64,000 nt of DNA from CAZBNB01 sp964493245 (GCA_964493245.1 CAZBNB010000001.1:1-64000); one strand, 5' to 3'. Positions 10,048-17,850 are shown, numbered from the stretch's first letter. Program-made: numbers and translations. Notes: generated from the letters alone by a model not told the origin.

Positions 10048-10115
10048 ATGAGCAACCATTAGCTTTAAGCAGGGGGCGAGTGCCTCTGTTATACAAATAG
10101 ATAAGGATGTAATTT

Positions 10116-10331
10116 ATGAATACAACATATTTTGTCGGACGTCTTCTGAAAAATTTTCTGTTTGGTGCAGTTGGTTTTGCTTTGCTTATGATCTCTGTAT
10201 CTGTAAGTGCTTCTGATAAGTCTAGAGTTTGTGCTGGTGTAGATCCGGGCGCGTGTTATGAACAGTGTGTAGCTGATGGGGCCATCGGAGGTGCTTGCAG
10301 GGCAGGGATATGCATATGTGACAATCCTTAA
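10116..10331 (+). CDS. Secreted defensin-like (CS-alpha-beta) cysteine-rich peptide
   Basis: A 71-residue precursor with a basic N-terminus, a hydrophobic core (about 13-30) and a likely signal-peptidase cut after VSVSA (near residue 32), leaving a mature peptide of about 38 residues. Its six cysteines (39, 47, 51, 61, 66, 68) are spaced C-x7-C-x3-C-x9-C-x4-C-x1-C, with GG two residues before the fourth Cys. C-xxx-C, G-x-C and C-x-C are the hallmarks of the cysteine-stabilised alpha/beta fold of insect, tick and fungal defensins; CYEQC, GGAC and CICDN align well with tick- and insect-type sequences as I recall them. AAGGA sits 8 nt before the ATG. Net charge is not strongly positive, so toxin, signalling or host-mimic roles are as likely as antibacterial action. 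The fold is inferred from spacing only. Confidence 0.7.
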   Translation: MNTTYFVGRLLKNFLFGAVGFALLMISVSVSASDKSRVCAGVDPGACYEQCVADGAIGGACRAGICICDNP

Positions 10332-10647
10332 AATCATTGTGACTATTCGTGCATTTCTCAGGTAAACGCCATATTTAGTCCAACCTGCACTCGTACTCGT
10401 TCAGGGGTAGTGCTTGAATCTTGAGGAATGGCTGGATTGAGTTCAGGTTGAGCGAAAAAGTTGCTTAACAAGCGCAGCATACATTGGCTTGGCCTGTCCC
10501 GGCGAAGGCCGAGATGAGCATTGTTAAGCGACTTTTTCGCTCAAGATGTGCCAAGTACAGCCGTTCGGTCAACTGGCGTGAACACTTACCAAACAATTAA
10601 GTATTTATCATGATAAGGCTAGTAATAACTTTCTGATGGGCACGTGG
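10332..10647. other. Gene-free spacer with a palindromic element
   Basis: No convincing gene lies in these 316 bases. The stretch contains the palindrome at 10448-10544 and the motif AGCCGTTCGGTCA near 10559, which recurs beside the end of the giant gene near 56869. The two flanking genes converge here, so the palindrome may also act as a bidirectional terminator. Confidence 0.6.
10448..10544. repeat. Palindromic intergenic element, 24-bp arms
   Basis: Arms at 10448-10471 and 10521-10544 are reverse complements at 23 of 24 positions (outer TTGAGCGAAAAAGTTGC). A second, GC-rich hairpin (GGCC...GGCC) sits between them. The layout, a long outer arm plus inner hairpin, is the same as in the other palindromes of this window, although the sequences differ. 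Convergent flanking genes make a terminator role possible. Confidence 0.75.
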
Positions 10648-11064
10648 CTATTTCTCCGGTTTAATACAAGGATAAAGTTTGGTGACACCAATTAAAGCGA
10701 CTTGTGAGACAGTCATTTTATCTTTATCAATTTGTCGACTGGAGATATCTCGATACGTTTGTTGAATGAGTTCGTTTACCACCACGCCGTTTAAACGTAC
10801 CCCAGGTGGTAGACAAAATAGCGGTTTACCTTGTTGTGTAACGGTATCATTTGCCAAGGTCAAGCTTTCACCGATACTTTCGCTGGTCAGAATCAGAATG
10901 TTTCTGGCTGAGCGCGCCCAAGCCTGAGAGCGCGGATCGGCACGCATGGCCATTTTCGGTACCGTATGCACAATGCGCATGTAATGATCAATGGTATCCG
11001 CCTGTATTAGGCTTGAAAAACAGGCTAAAAAAAACAAACTGATGTTTCGTACAAATCGTTTCAT
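10648..11064 (-). CDS. Small secreted protein resembling the Rap1a/Tai immunity family
   Basis: With the ATG at 11064 the protein has 138 residues, starting with a signal peptide (MKRF then a hydrophobic run to about residue 23, cut near IQA-D). The C-terminal half has the pattern FCLPPGV ... LIQQTYRD ... LIGVTKLYPC, recalling the C-P-P-G-V and PC signatures of Rap1a/Tai-like periplasmic proteins; two Cys could form a disulfide. The frame also allows a GTG at 11073, but AAGG stands 8 nt before the ATG. It starts 12 bp after the DUF2909 gene and is probably co-transcribed. No T6SS amidase partner is nearby, so immunity need not be its job. Confidence 0.55.
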   Translation of the reverse strand: MKRFVRNISLFFLACFSSLIQADTIDHYMRIVHTVPKMAMRADPRSQAWARSARNILILTSESIGESLTLANDTVTQQGKPLFCLPPGVRLNGVVVNELIQQTYRDISSRQIDKDKMTVSQVALIGVTKLYPCIKPEK

Positions 11065-11076
11065 GTGCTTCACCTT

Positions 11077-11280
11077 TTATACCGCATGTGGTGTGATTAA
11101 ATTAAATTTGAAAGCTAAAAATAACAAAATAAACAAGCTTAATGATAAAGCAACCCGCCAAGTTAATGCCTTGACCGTACGTTTTGATTGACCTTTATCA
11201 CGCACTAAAAAGATCAACCCACTTCCCAGCGATACGACAATAATGATCATAACCAGAACAATTAAAATTTTGGTAAACAT
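11077..11280 (-). CDS. DUF2909 twin-transmembrane protein of the cytochrome oxidase assembly region
   Basis: The 67 residues have two hydrophobic helices (about 4-26 and 43-62) around the conserved loop RDKGQSKRTVKALTWRVALS, which I recognise as DUF2909. In many gammaproteobacteria this gene stands between coxC (subunit III) and the SURF1 gene in the same direction. Here it is on the minus strand, divergent from SURF1, with a 207-bp palindrome in the gap, and no oxidase structural genes are in the window. That arrangement suggests a local inversion. Its role is unknown; association with terminal oxidase biogenesis is by context. Confidence 0.8.
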   Translation of the reverse strand: MFTKILIVLVMIIIVVSLGSGLIFLVRDKGQSKRTVKALTWRVALSLSLFILLFLAFKFNLITPHAV

Positions 11281-11694
11281 ATGTTCAAATCTCCTAATTT
11301 TTTAAACTTTTCAACATATAAGTAAAAAATCGATGTCGCAGGTTTCTCGTTTAGAATGCGTTGATTTATTGAGCGGGTTGCGGGAGCGCCACTTTTCAGA
11401 TTGTTTTACGGGGTAAAAAGCACATGGATGTGCTTTTTAGCGACTCTGAGCGGGAGCGAATAGTCGCGGCCCCTTAAAACAGTCTGAAAAGTGGATCAAG
11501 CGGACGCTTCCGCTCAATAAATCAACGCATTCTAAACGAGAAACCTTTCTCCGATCTGACGGCTTTAAATCTAGCATTTTGAAAGATCACGGGTATAATC
11601 ATAAAGCTATTAGCATGCGAAACGAGTTATTCATACCCTATCGTAAAAAACGCGGGTGTTCCTAAGTAAAACAATCTCTATAGATAGAAAAAAT
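11281..11694. other. Divergent intergenic region, mostly filled by a palindrome
   Basis: About 410 bases between the divergent DUF2909 and SURF1 genes. Half is the element at 11340-11546. Just after it, GAGAAACCTTTCTCCGATCT (from 11537) resembles GAGAAACTTTACTCCGATCT near 32073, upstream of icmP. No tRNA or small gene is apparent. The promoters for both flanking operons must lie here, but none is convincing by eye. Confidence 0.6.
11340..11546. repeat. Long palindromic element, 207 bp, nearly perfect outer arms
   Basis: The outermost 37-38 bases of each end are exact reverse complements (beginning AGGTTTCTCGTTTAGAATGC). Further inside, the arms stay complementary with mismatches through the CTGAAAAGTGG core, to a centre that contains its own hairpin AAAAAGCACAT/ATGTGCTTTTT and a second CGACT/AGTCG stem. 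A diverged partial copy occupies the first bases of the window. No coding capacity is seen. A non-autonomous mobile element or large cruciform-forming repeat is the likely nature. I found no clear target duplication. Confidence 0.85.
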
Positions 11695-12411
11695 ATGTTC
11701 AGTTTATCTTTTTTTGGCGTAACTTTCACCTTTTCTTGGCGAATGTTTTTATGTGCACTCATAGCCATTCTTGTTCTAATGGGACTTGGACACTGGCAGG
11801 TCATGCGCGCCCAGGAAAAAAAAGCGTTATTGTTACAAGCACAACGAGCCAGCGATTACCCACCAGTATCGTGGCAAGGTGCCAAACTCCCCGCGCGTTA
11901 TCAATCGCTAACCGTACAAGGTACGTATTTACCCCAAATATTTTTATTAGATAATCAGCATCATGCACATCAATTTGGGTATGATGTGTTGTCTGCGCTA
12001 GTACTTAGCAATGGCTCCGTGGTATTAGTAGACAGAGGATGGTTAAAAGCGGATGTCATAAGACAAACGTTACCATCGGTTTTTATACCGAAAGGGCGAC
12101 AAAAAATCACCGGATATGCCTATTATCCCTCACATAAACAATGGGTACTTGGTCCCGTTGTAGAGGTTAAAACCCAGCAAATCAGCGTGATTGAAATGAT
12201 TAGCCCCCATCTTATCGGTAAAATTTTGCATAAATCGGTTTATCCGTTTATTATTCGTCTGCATGCTACGGAACCCCATGGGTATCTGCGACAATGGTCG
12301 CTGGTATCGATGCCACCCAGTCGACATATCGCTTACGCGATACAGTGGTATGCCATGGCCGCCATAGTATTAGGTCTTTTTATTGGATTAAATGTGAAGA
12401 AAGCCCGATGA
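11695..12411 (+). CDS. SURF1-family cytochrome oxidase assembly protein
   Basis: SURF1 (Shy1) proteins deliver or stabilise haem a during assembly of aa3-type cytochrome oxidase. The protein has a transmembrane helix at each end (about residues 9-30 and 215-235) with a periplasmic domain between, the standard topology. Diagnostic segments are GHWQVMRAQEK, the DRGWL block (VLVDRGWLKAD) and the C-terminal HIAYAIQWYAMA. The frame opens at a GTG at 11656; the ATG at 11695 puts the first helix properly at the N-terminus and is preferred. The stop overlaps the next start as ATGA. Confidence 0.88.
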   Translation: MFSLSFFGVTFTFSWRMFLCALIAILVLMGLGHWQVMRAQEKKALLLQAQRASDYPPVSWQGAKLPARYQSLTVQGTYLPQIFLLDNQHHAHQFGYDVLSALVLSNGSVVLVDRGWLKADVIRQTLPSVFIPKGRQKITGYAYYPSHKQWVLGPVVEVKTQQISVIEMISPHLIGKILHKSVYPFIIRLHATEPHGYLRQWSLVSMPPSRHIAYAIQWYAMAAIVLGLFIGLNVKKAR

Positions 12412-12950
12412 AAATCTTAAAATCGCGTTTTGTAGTGATGTTTTTTTTAGTCATCATTTTTATCGCCCCCAGCGTGTTGGCGTATTTGTATTATCGTCAT
12501 CCCACCTGGTTATCCAGCCCGTCAACGAATCGCGGTGAACTCATCAAGCCGCCTTATCAGTTGCAGCATGTTGTGCCATCCGAACGCTGGCGGTTATTGC
12601 TTTGGTCTCCCTCTGCTTGTGATACGACGTGCTTAGAGCGACTGAATGCTTTGGCGCGCATTCGCCTGGCATTAGGGCGGCGCCTGTATCAGGTACAAGC
12701 GTGTGTTCTATTGGCAGATGAAAAAATGTCTTTTCGCCTTAAAGATACAAAAATACTACAAGAAGAAGATGTCTGTGTGTTAAAATTGCCCGAGCAAGCA
12801 CAGGCGGATCGAAGTGCTCTTGGCGATAACCCTACGTTTTTTATTGTGAATCCAGAAGGTTTTTTCATTCTTAAGTATCCTGTTGATATGCAAGCGGATG
12901 ATATTTTTCACGATATCAAACATTTATTAACCGAACCGTCATCATCATGA
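12408..12950 (+). CDS. Membrane-anchored protein of the oxidase assembly operon, thioredoxin/Sco-like traits
   Basis: A 180-residue protein with one N-terminal transmembrane helix (about 8-28) and a periplasmic remainder. SACDTTCLERL holds a C-x3-C pair like the copper site of Sco proteins, and NPTFFIVNPEGFFILKY resembles the thioredoxin-fold core. Such genes commonly stand between SURF1 and ctaA in gammaproteobacteria, and I know no established function for them. The ATG at 12408 overlaps the SURF1 stop (ATGA); the open frame upstream of it is SURF1 shadow. A thiol or copper-chaperone role in oxidase assembly is inference. Confidence 0.8.
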   Translation: MKILKSRFVVMFFLVIIFIAPSVLAYLYYRHPTWLSSPSTNRGELIKPPYQLQHVVPSERWRLLLWSPSACDTTCLERLNALARIRLALGRRLYQVQACVLLADEKMSFRLKDTKILQEEDVCVLKLPEQAQADRSALGDNPTFFIVNPEGFFILKYPVDMQADDIFHDIKHLLTEPSSS

Positions 12951-13945
12951 AAATACTGCGATTTATCACCACTCTTGCACTGATTTTGGCCTTTTTTGTG
13001 GTCATGTTAGGCGCGTATACACGTTTGACAGACGCTGGACTAGGTTGCCCTGATTGGCCGGGTTGTTATGGCCGTATGGTGTTGCCGACAGCGTATGAAA
13101 AAACAGCGTCTGTGCAACAAGCCTATCCAGACTTGCCATTTGCCTCGCGCAAAGCGTGGACTGAAATGATACATCGCTACGCGGCAGGCAGTTTGGTGCT
13201 ATTCGTCATGACGATGATTGTGAGTGCCTGTATTCAGCGTCGTCGAGGTGAGCCTGTTTCTCTTTTTTTCCCATCAATATTGATTTTTCTGATTGCTTTT
13301 CAAGCAGCATTGGGGATGTGGACCGTGACCATGAAGTTACTGCCCGTGGTTGTTATGGGGCATCTTTTAGGTGGAATGTTGATCGTCGCCTGTTTATGCG
13401 CTTTTCGTTGGCAATTAAGTTCTGTTCGAGGAATATATAGCCTGGTTTGGTCAAGATGGGTCAAAGTTGGTCTGCTGATTCTCTTGGGACAAATTATTTT
13501 AGGTGGCTGGGTCAGTGCTAATTATGCCGGTATCGCCTGCATTGGTTTTCCGCAATGTAATGGACAATGGTTGCCCGCGCTGCATCTTGATTCGGTGTTT
13601 CGCCTGGTCCTGAATACCACAACGAATTATCAAGGTGGTGTCTTAGATCACGCCAGCCGAGTCGGTATTCAAATGGTTCACCGCTTGGGTGCTATGATAA
13701 CAGCACTGTATTTGTTTACTTTGATGTTGACACTGATTCGTTGTGTTTCTTTGTCACGTGTTCGCTTGATGGCTGGTTTAGTCATGTTTTTGGTCACCAT
13801 TCAATTCGCTTTAGGTGTGAGTAATGTTTTATATTTATTACCACTGAAAGTGGCTGTGGCACACAACGGTGTTGCGGTCTTGTTGTTAATGACGCTGATT
13901 GGCTTGCATCACTTGGTTTCGAGGGAGAGTCAAAATGTGGCGTGA
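12947..13945 (+). CDS. ctaA: Haem A synthase (COX15/CtaA family)
   Basis: CtaA oxidises the methyl group of haem O to the formyl of haem A for aa3 oxidases. The 332 residues form about eight membrane helices in two similar halves. Marks are the N-terminal [33 protein letters not shown] with a haem-ligand His, and the second-half [13 protein letters not shown] segment (here [14 protein letters not shown]) with its partner His (VAVAHNGVA). The second-half Cys pair ([13 protein letters not shown]) is present. The start overlaps the previous stop by 4 bp; the end overlaps ctaB. Confidence 0.94.
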   Translation: MKILRFITTLALILAFFVVMLGAYTRLTDAGLGCPDWPGCYGRMVLPTAYEKTASVQQAYPDLPFASRKAWTEMIHRYAAGSLVLFVMTMIVSACIQRRRGEPVSLFFPSILIFLIAFQAALGMWTVTMKLLPVVVMGHLLGGMLIVACLCAFRWQLSSVRGIYSLVWSRWVKVGLLILLGQIILGGWVSANYAGIACIGFPQCNGQWLPALHLDSVFRLVLNTTTNYQGGVLDHASRVGIQMVHRLGAMITALYLFTLMLTLIRCVSLSRVRLMAGLVMFLVTIQFALGVSNVLYLLPLKVAVAHNGVAVLLLMTLIGLHHLVSRESQNVA

Positions 13946-14810
13946 TTATCTAGAGTTATGTAAGCCACGTGTGGTTGCCTTGATGTTATTGACTGTGGTG
14001 GTCGGTATGTATCTTGCTGTGCCAGGCTGGGTGCCTTTATCGATCCTTGTTTTTGGTTTATTAGGGGTTGCACTCTGTGCCAGTAGTGCTGCAACCATCA
14101 ATCATTTGGTTGATAGGCAAATCGATAAATTGATGGCACGCACCAAGCGTCGACCGGTTGCTCAAGGCCGCGTGTCGGTCAAACAAGCGATACTGTTTGC
14201 GACCACTATGGGGCTCAGTGGTTTAATCATTCTGGTCTATAAAGTCAATGCATTAACAGCGCTGTTAACGTTTCTGACTTTAATCGGTTATGCCGGTATT
14301 TATACCGGTTATTTAAAACGCGCAACGCCACAAAACATTGTGATTGGTGGGTTGGCAGGCGCTTCGCCACCTTTATTAGGTTGGACAGCAATGACCAATC
14401 ATTTAGATCCGCAGGCTTTGTTGTTAGTGCTGATTATTTTCACTTGGACGCCTCCCCATTTTTGGGCACTGGCTATTTATCGTTATGAAGAATATCAACA
14501 TGCTGAAATCCCGATGTTACCCGTCACACATGGTATCCCTTATACAAAACTGAGCGTGTTACTGTATACGATTCTGTTGTTAGTCGTAACGATGTTACCC
14601 TGTGTGGTAAGCATGAGTGGTATTATTTATTTATTGGGGGCATTGGGATTGGGTGCGCGATTTTTATACTGGGCTATTTGTCTAAAGCGTAGTAATGATG
14701 CCAGAGTTGCCATGAAAACGTTTCGGTTTTCAATTATTTATTTGATGTTATTGTTTGTGTTTTTGTTAGTGGATCACTATGTTAGCATCAGACTTGATGG
14801 GTTGTTTTAA
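13935..14810 (+). CDS. ctaB: Protoheme IX farnesyltransferase (haem O synthase)
   Basis: CtaB/CyoE attaches a farnesyl group to haem b to give haem O, the substrate of CtaA. From ATG 13935 it has 291 residues, typical length, with about nine membrane helices of the UbiA superfamily. The first Asp-rich motif is in [20 protein letters not shown] and the second region includes [25 protein letters not shown] sits just before this ATG, while the longer frame (from 13899) lies within ctaA, so 13935 is preferred. It overlaps ctaA by 11 bp, giving translational coupling in a haem A pathway pair. Confidence 0.95.
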   Translation: MWRDYLELCKPRVVALMLLTVVVGMYLAVPGWVPLSILVFGLLGVALCASSAATINHLVDRQIDKLMARTKRRPVAQGRVSVKQAILFATTMGLSGLIILVYKVNALTALLTFLTLIGYAGIYTGYLKRATPQNIVIGGLAGASPPLLGWTAMTNHLDPQALLLVLIIFTWTPPHFWALAIYRYEEYQHAEIPMLPVTHGIPYTKLSVLLYTILLLVVTMLPCVVSMSGIIYLLGALGLGARFLYWAICLKRSNDARVAMKTFRFSIIYLMLLFVFLLVDHYVSIRLDGLF

Positions 14811-14822
14811 GAGGAGCGCAAT

Positions 14823-15461
14823 ATGACGCAGTCCCAACGTGGGGTGTATAAAACCGTGGTTTGTTTGCTGGCATTGGTTGCTTTGATCATAGGGCTTTAT
14901 GTCGCACAGCAGGTTTACGGTAATCAAAAACAGACGTTATTGTACGGCACACGCCTTGATAAACCACGCGAGGTCGTTCCTTTTTCGCTGACAGGCACAG
15001 ACAATCAGCCATTTACCAATGCGAGTCTACAAGGTCAATGGACCATGATGTTTTTTGGTTTTACCCATTGTGGGTCAATTTGTCCTACGACCATGGCTGA
15101 ATTAGGACAAATGTACCGCTTGTTAGCACAAAAGAATGCACCGATGATGCCACATGTGGTGATGGTTTCATTAGATCCAGAGCGTGACACGTTGACGCGC
15201 TTAGGCCAATATGTCAAGGCGTTTGATACACACTTTTACGGTGCACGTGGTGAGTCATCCATGATAAAGCGTTTAACACAAGATTTAGGCGTTGCTTACA
15301 CCCATGTTGTGCGTAATACGACTGATGAAGCAGTGAAGGCTGATGATATTGAGCATTCAGGCGCGGTGATGTTATTTGACCCGAATGGCGATTTGGTCGC
15401 GTTTTTTACAGGTCCACATCATGCAAAAGAATTAGCAAGCGATTTTTTACTTTTTGTGTAA
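14823..15461 (+). CDS. SCO1/SenC copper chaperone for cytochrome oxidase
   Basis: Sco proteins deliver copper to the CuA centre of oxidase subunit II or keep its thiols reduced. The 212-residue protein has an N-terminal membrane anchor (about 12-30) and a thioredoxin-like periplasmic domain. The copper ligands are all present: Cys83 and Cys87 in [10 protein letters not shown] and His178 in [18 protein letters not shown] lies just before the ATG, 12 bp after ctaB, and it is the last gene of the assembly operon. Confidence 0.93.
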   Translation: MTQSQRGVYKTVVCLLALVALIIGLYVAQQVYGNQKQTLLYGTRLDKPREVVPFSLTGTDNQPFTNASLQGQWTMMFFGFTHCGSICPTTMAELGQMYRLLAQKNAPMMPHVVMVSLDPERDTLTRLGQYVKAFDTHFYGARGESSMIKRLTQDLGVAYTHVVRNTTDEAVKADDIEHSGAVMLFDPNGDLVAFFTGPHHAKELASDFLLFV

Positions 15462-15502
15462 TTGATCACGAAACATTATTTAATATAAGGAAACATGTTG
15501 TT

Positions 15503-16408
15503 ATGAAAATTGCCATTTTGGCGACAAACCCAGATTTATATTCGCATAAACGTTTGGTCGAAGCCAGCCAAGCAGCCGGGCATGAAGTGTGTATCATTAA
15601 TCCACTCAATTGCTACATGAATGTTGCGGTTTCTAATCCCAGCGTGCATTATCGTGGTGGTGAGCCTTTAGGACACTTTGACGCAGTTATCCCTCGTATT
15701 GGTGCTTCCAATACTTTTTATGGTACAGCGGTTTTACGGCACTTAGAAAGCATGGGTGTTTATACGATTAATGAATCGATTGCCATCGCACGTTCGCGTG
15801 ATAAGTTTCGTTCTCTACAATTATTAGCAAGAAAAGGTATTCCCATGCCCAGAACGGGCTTTGCACAATCACCTGATAATACAGAAGATTTGATTCGCAT
15901 GGTGGGTGGTGCGCCGTTGGTGATTAAGTTATTAGAGGGTACACAAGGAAAAGGGGTTATTTTAGCAGATAGCCATCAATCCGCAGTGAGTATTATCAAT
16001 GCGTTCAAAGAAATGAGCGCCAATATTTTAGTACAAGAGTTTATTCAGGAGTCGCGTGGTACAGATATCCGTTGTTTGGTTGTCGGTGACAAAGTCATTG
16101 CTGCGATCAAACGCCAAGCCAAAGAAGGTGAATTTCGTGCGAATGTGCACCAAGGTGGCCAAGCAATGAAAGTCAAACTCACTTCTGAGGAGCGCCACAT
16201 TGCCATTGCCGCGGCAAAAGCCATGGGACTTAAATTAGCTGGCGTTGATCTGATTCGTTCTAACCAGGGTCCATTGGTATTAGAAATTAATTCATCGCCT
16301 GGTTTAGAAGGTGTTGAGCGCGCAACACAAGTGAATATTGCTGGAAAAATTATTCAATTTATTGAAAAACATGCAAAGCATGGAATGAATAAACGATTTC
16401 AGGGATGA
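15503..16408 (+). CDS. rimK: ATP-grasp ligase RimK (ribosomal protein S6--L-glutamate ligase)
   Basis: RimK adds glutamates to the C-terminus of ribosomal protein S6; relatives make other peptide bonds. The 301 residues show the family layout: an N-terminal alpha/beta domain ([20 protein letters not shown]) and the ATP-grasp domains with [17 protein letters not shown] as nucleotide-binding loop, the [17 protein letters not shown] segment, and [15 protein letters not shown] with the Mg-binding Glu and Asn. The start follows AAGGAAAC. The gap after sco (41 bp) lacks a hairpin, so partial co-transcription with the oxidase genes is possible. Confidence 0.92.
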   Translation: MKIAILATNPDLYSHKRLVEASQAAGHEVCIINPLNCYMNVAVSNPSVHYRGGEPLGHFDAVIPRIGASNTFYGTAVLRHLESMGVYTINESIAIARSRDKFRSLQLLARKGIPMPRTGFAQSPDNTEDLIRMVGGAPLVIKLLEGTQGKGVILADSHQSAVSIINAFKEMSANILVQEFIQESRGTDIRCLVVGDKVIAAIKRQAKEGEFRANVHQGGQAMKVKLTSEERHIAIAAAKAMGLKLAGVDLIRSNQGPLVLEINSSPGLEGVERATQVNIAGKIIQFIEKHAKHGMNKRFQG

Positions 16409-16475
16409 GCGCCATCTTCATACTCAGCGTTTTTTGTAAGTCCTGAATGATTATCTAAATCACTTTCCACTCTCA

Positions 16476-16517
16476 TGTGTGGTCAGCGTAGAAGTAACAA
16501 AGATGCCTGACCACACA
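16476..16517. repeat. 11-bp inverted repeat between rimK and the next gene
   Basis: TGTGTGGTCAG (16476-16486) and CTGACCACACA (16507-16517) are exact reverse complements around a 20-nt loop. No T run follows. It could terminate rimK weakly or serve as an operator; it is about 120 bp ahead of the promoter at 16635. Confidence 0.55.
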
Positions 16518-16634
16518 ATTCTTTGGTCTCAAACTCAGCAGCTCTCGGGCCCCAAGTATTCCCTCTTAACAATTACCAAACAAATTTTTGTGGTCAAAAA
16601 AAATAACAATTCGCGTGTAATTATGAAAACATTA

Positions 16635-16663
16635 TTGACCTTTGTGCTCATTTATTGTAAAAT
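16635..16663 (+). promoter_or_regulatory. Sigma70 promoter of the 215-residue membrane protein gene
   Basis: TTGACC (16635-16640) and TAAAAT (16658-16663) are separated by 17 bp. The start point would be near 16670, with a short leader to the AGGAGGGG ribosome site before the ATG at 16700. The gene is therefore an independent unit. Confidence 0.6.
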
Positions 16664-16699
16664 TTGTTTTTTTGAGTTGCTATTTTAGGAGGGGTAATC

Positions 16700-17347
16700 A
16701 TGGGACTTTATGATGTGGCAGATGACATTGTGGTAACAGAAAGTTTTGCTAAGAGAGCTTATAACTATCTCAATTTAGATGATTCGGATAAAAAAATTGG
16801 GGGTATGTTAGAAGAAGAAATGGATTTTATTAAGAAACAGCGTCAAGTCTTCGGTTCACCTTATCGAGGCACTTCAGTTGTCTCACAATTTATGGCTATA
16901 TTTTTACATTTGACAAAGTTTGTCAAAAATATAGTATCTTGTGTGGGTATGCTATTCCTCGCATTAGTAGCAGCTTTGAATGATTGGAGTGTCGCAAATA
17001 AATTACTCATGATGGCAGCTGGTCGAGCTGTTTTAGTGGCTTTAAATCTAGCTAATACTTTGTTTGCTTTGACTGCATTTTTTGTTAATGGAGTTCAATC
17101 GATTGTTAAAGGAGTTCAATCGATTTTTTCTTCAAAAGAAAAGCTTGATTCGGCAACGATTAAAGAAAACGAAACAGATAAAGAAAACCAAACAGATTTT
17201 AACGTTAAAGTGCATGACAGCTTTTTCAAATCAACGAAAGTGATTTCAAAAAAATACGACACAACTGAAAAAGCCTTAAAGGAAGTGAACGCTGAAATGA
17301 AAGAAATGGTAACTGAGATGAAAATCCATTTTTCACCTTCAAAATAA
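16700..17347 (+). CDS. Unrecognised membrane protein, candidate Dot/Icm effector
   Basis: I do not recognise a family. The 215-residue protein begins with an acidic soluble segment (about 1-65), then has two or three hydrophobic stretches (about 70-130), a short near-duplicated NGVQSIVKGVQSI segment, and a hydrophilic, Lys/Glu-rich C-terminus that should form an amphipathic helix. The tail (EKALKEVNAEMKEMVTEM) is rich in Glu within the last 30 residues, a trait of many Dot/Icm substrates though not proof. A strong AGGAGGGG site and its own promoter mark it as a real single-gene unit. The effector idea rests on this and on the nearby secretion system. Confidence 0.7.
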   Translation: MGLYDVADDIVVTESFAKRAYNYLNLDDSDKKIGGMLEEEMDFIKKQRQVFGSPYRGTSVVSQFMAIFLHLTKFVKNIVSCVGMLFLALVAALNDWSVANKLLMMAAGRAVLVALNLANTLFALTAFFVNGVQSIVKGVQSIFSSKEKLDSATIKENETDKENQTDFNVKVHDSFFKSTKVISKKYDTTEKALKEVNAEMKEMVTEMKIHFSPSK

Positions 17348-17415
17348 GAGCTTCAGTGGGTACCAGTGTTTAAACCTCGGTACTCGATCAACAGGTGTCA
17401 ACATTTACTATCATC

Positions 17416-17442
17416 AAAACCAGAGCACCTTGCACTGGTTTT
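17416..17442. terminator. Hairpin between convergent genes
   Basis: AAAACCAG and CTGGTTTT form an 8-bp stem around an 11-nt loop. The stem ends in A/T tracts on both strands, suiting a bidirectional terminator between the plus-strand membrane protein gene and the minus-strand HTH gene. Confidence 0.55.
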
Positions 17443-17495
17443 GAATTTCATCCCTGATTTATCTAGATCGCTTATAACTAAATAAGATACGCATC

Positions 17496-17729
17496 TTAGT
17501 GTTTACGATCTTCACCCAATAGCCATTTCTCACTCACTTCTAATTCTTGTGATAGGCGTTTTAGTAAATCTTCATCTGGTAGAATGTTACCATTCAAAAT
17601 AGAAGCAGCTTTGAAGCGCGGTGTTTTAAACACTTTGGCAAACGATTCGACTCGTTCATCAAAAAGTTCTGGCATACCGATTTCGTTTAATTCATGATTC
17701 AGGCGATCTGAAAATACTCTGTGCATCAT
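17496..17729 (-). CDS. Small lambda-repressor-like helix-turn-helix protein
   Basis: From the ATG at 17729 the protein has 77 residues. Its second half, AKVFKTPRFKAASILNGNI then LLKRLSQELEVSEKWLLGE, matches the Cro/CI-type HTH plan: recognition helix, an asparagine-glycine turn, and the closing L-x-V-x-x-x-W-L-L-G motif. The first half is charged and may dimerise. The frame could begin 7 codons earlier, but GGAG lies just before the 17729 ATG. It stands alone between palindromes and no phage genes are near, so its regulon is unknown. Confidence 0.72.
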   Translation of the reverse strand: MMHRVFSDRLNHELNEIGMPELFDERVESFAKVFKTPRFKAASILNGNILPDEDLLKRLSQELEVSEKWLLGEDRKH

Positions 17730-17793
17730 GTTTCTCCAAAAATAACGCATCCTGTATTTTTATATAGCACAAAATACACAGATTGCAAATATT

Positions 17794-17807
17794 ACAGGAC
17801 TTACGCA
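17794..17807. repeat. Solo end of the ACAGGACTTACG mobile-element family
   Basis: ACAGGACTTACGCA equals the terminal sequence of the inverted-repeat element at 35728-35852. Related isolated ends occur near 16436 (GTAAGTCCTG, opposite orientation) and 24999 (ACAGGACTTGTG). None is paired with a partner in the correct orientation close by, so these look like remnants. Confidence 0.5.
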
Positions 17808-17850
17808 CCTGTATCATTGGGATTTTGTAACTACCCAGGTACTCAAATCG

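Noticed and set aside
10089..10337. An 82-residue minus-strand ORF antisense to the defensin-like gene
   Set aside because: The plus-strand frame has a ribosome site, a signal peptide and a meaningful cysteine pattern; the antisense translation has none of these.
10116..11064. Defensin-like peptide and Rap1a/Tai-like gene as a toxin-immunity pair
   Set aside because: They are on opposite strands, converge across a 316-bp gap with a palindrome, and the second gene is coupled to DUF2909. Nothing in the sequence ties them together.
16479..16688. A 69-residue plus-strand ORF between rimK and the next gene
   Set aside because: It contains the TTGACC/TAAAAT promoter of the 16700 gene and an 11-bp inverted repeat, has no ribosome site, and its translation shows no signal or motif.
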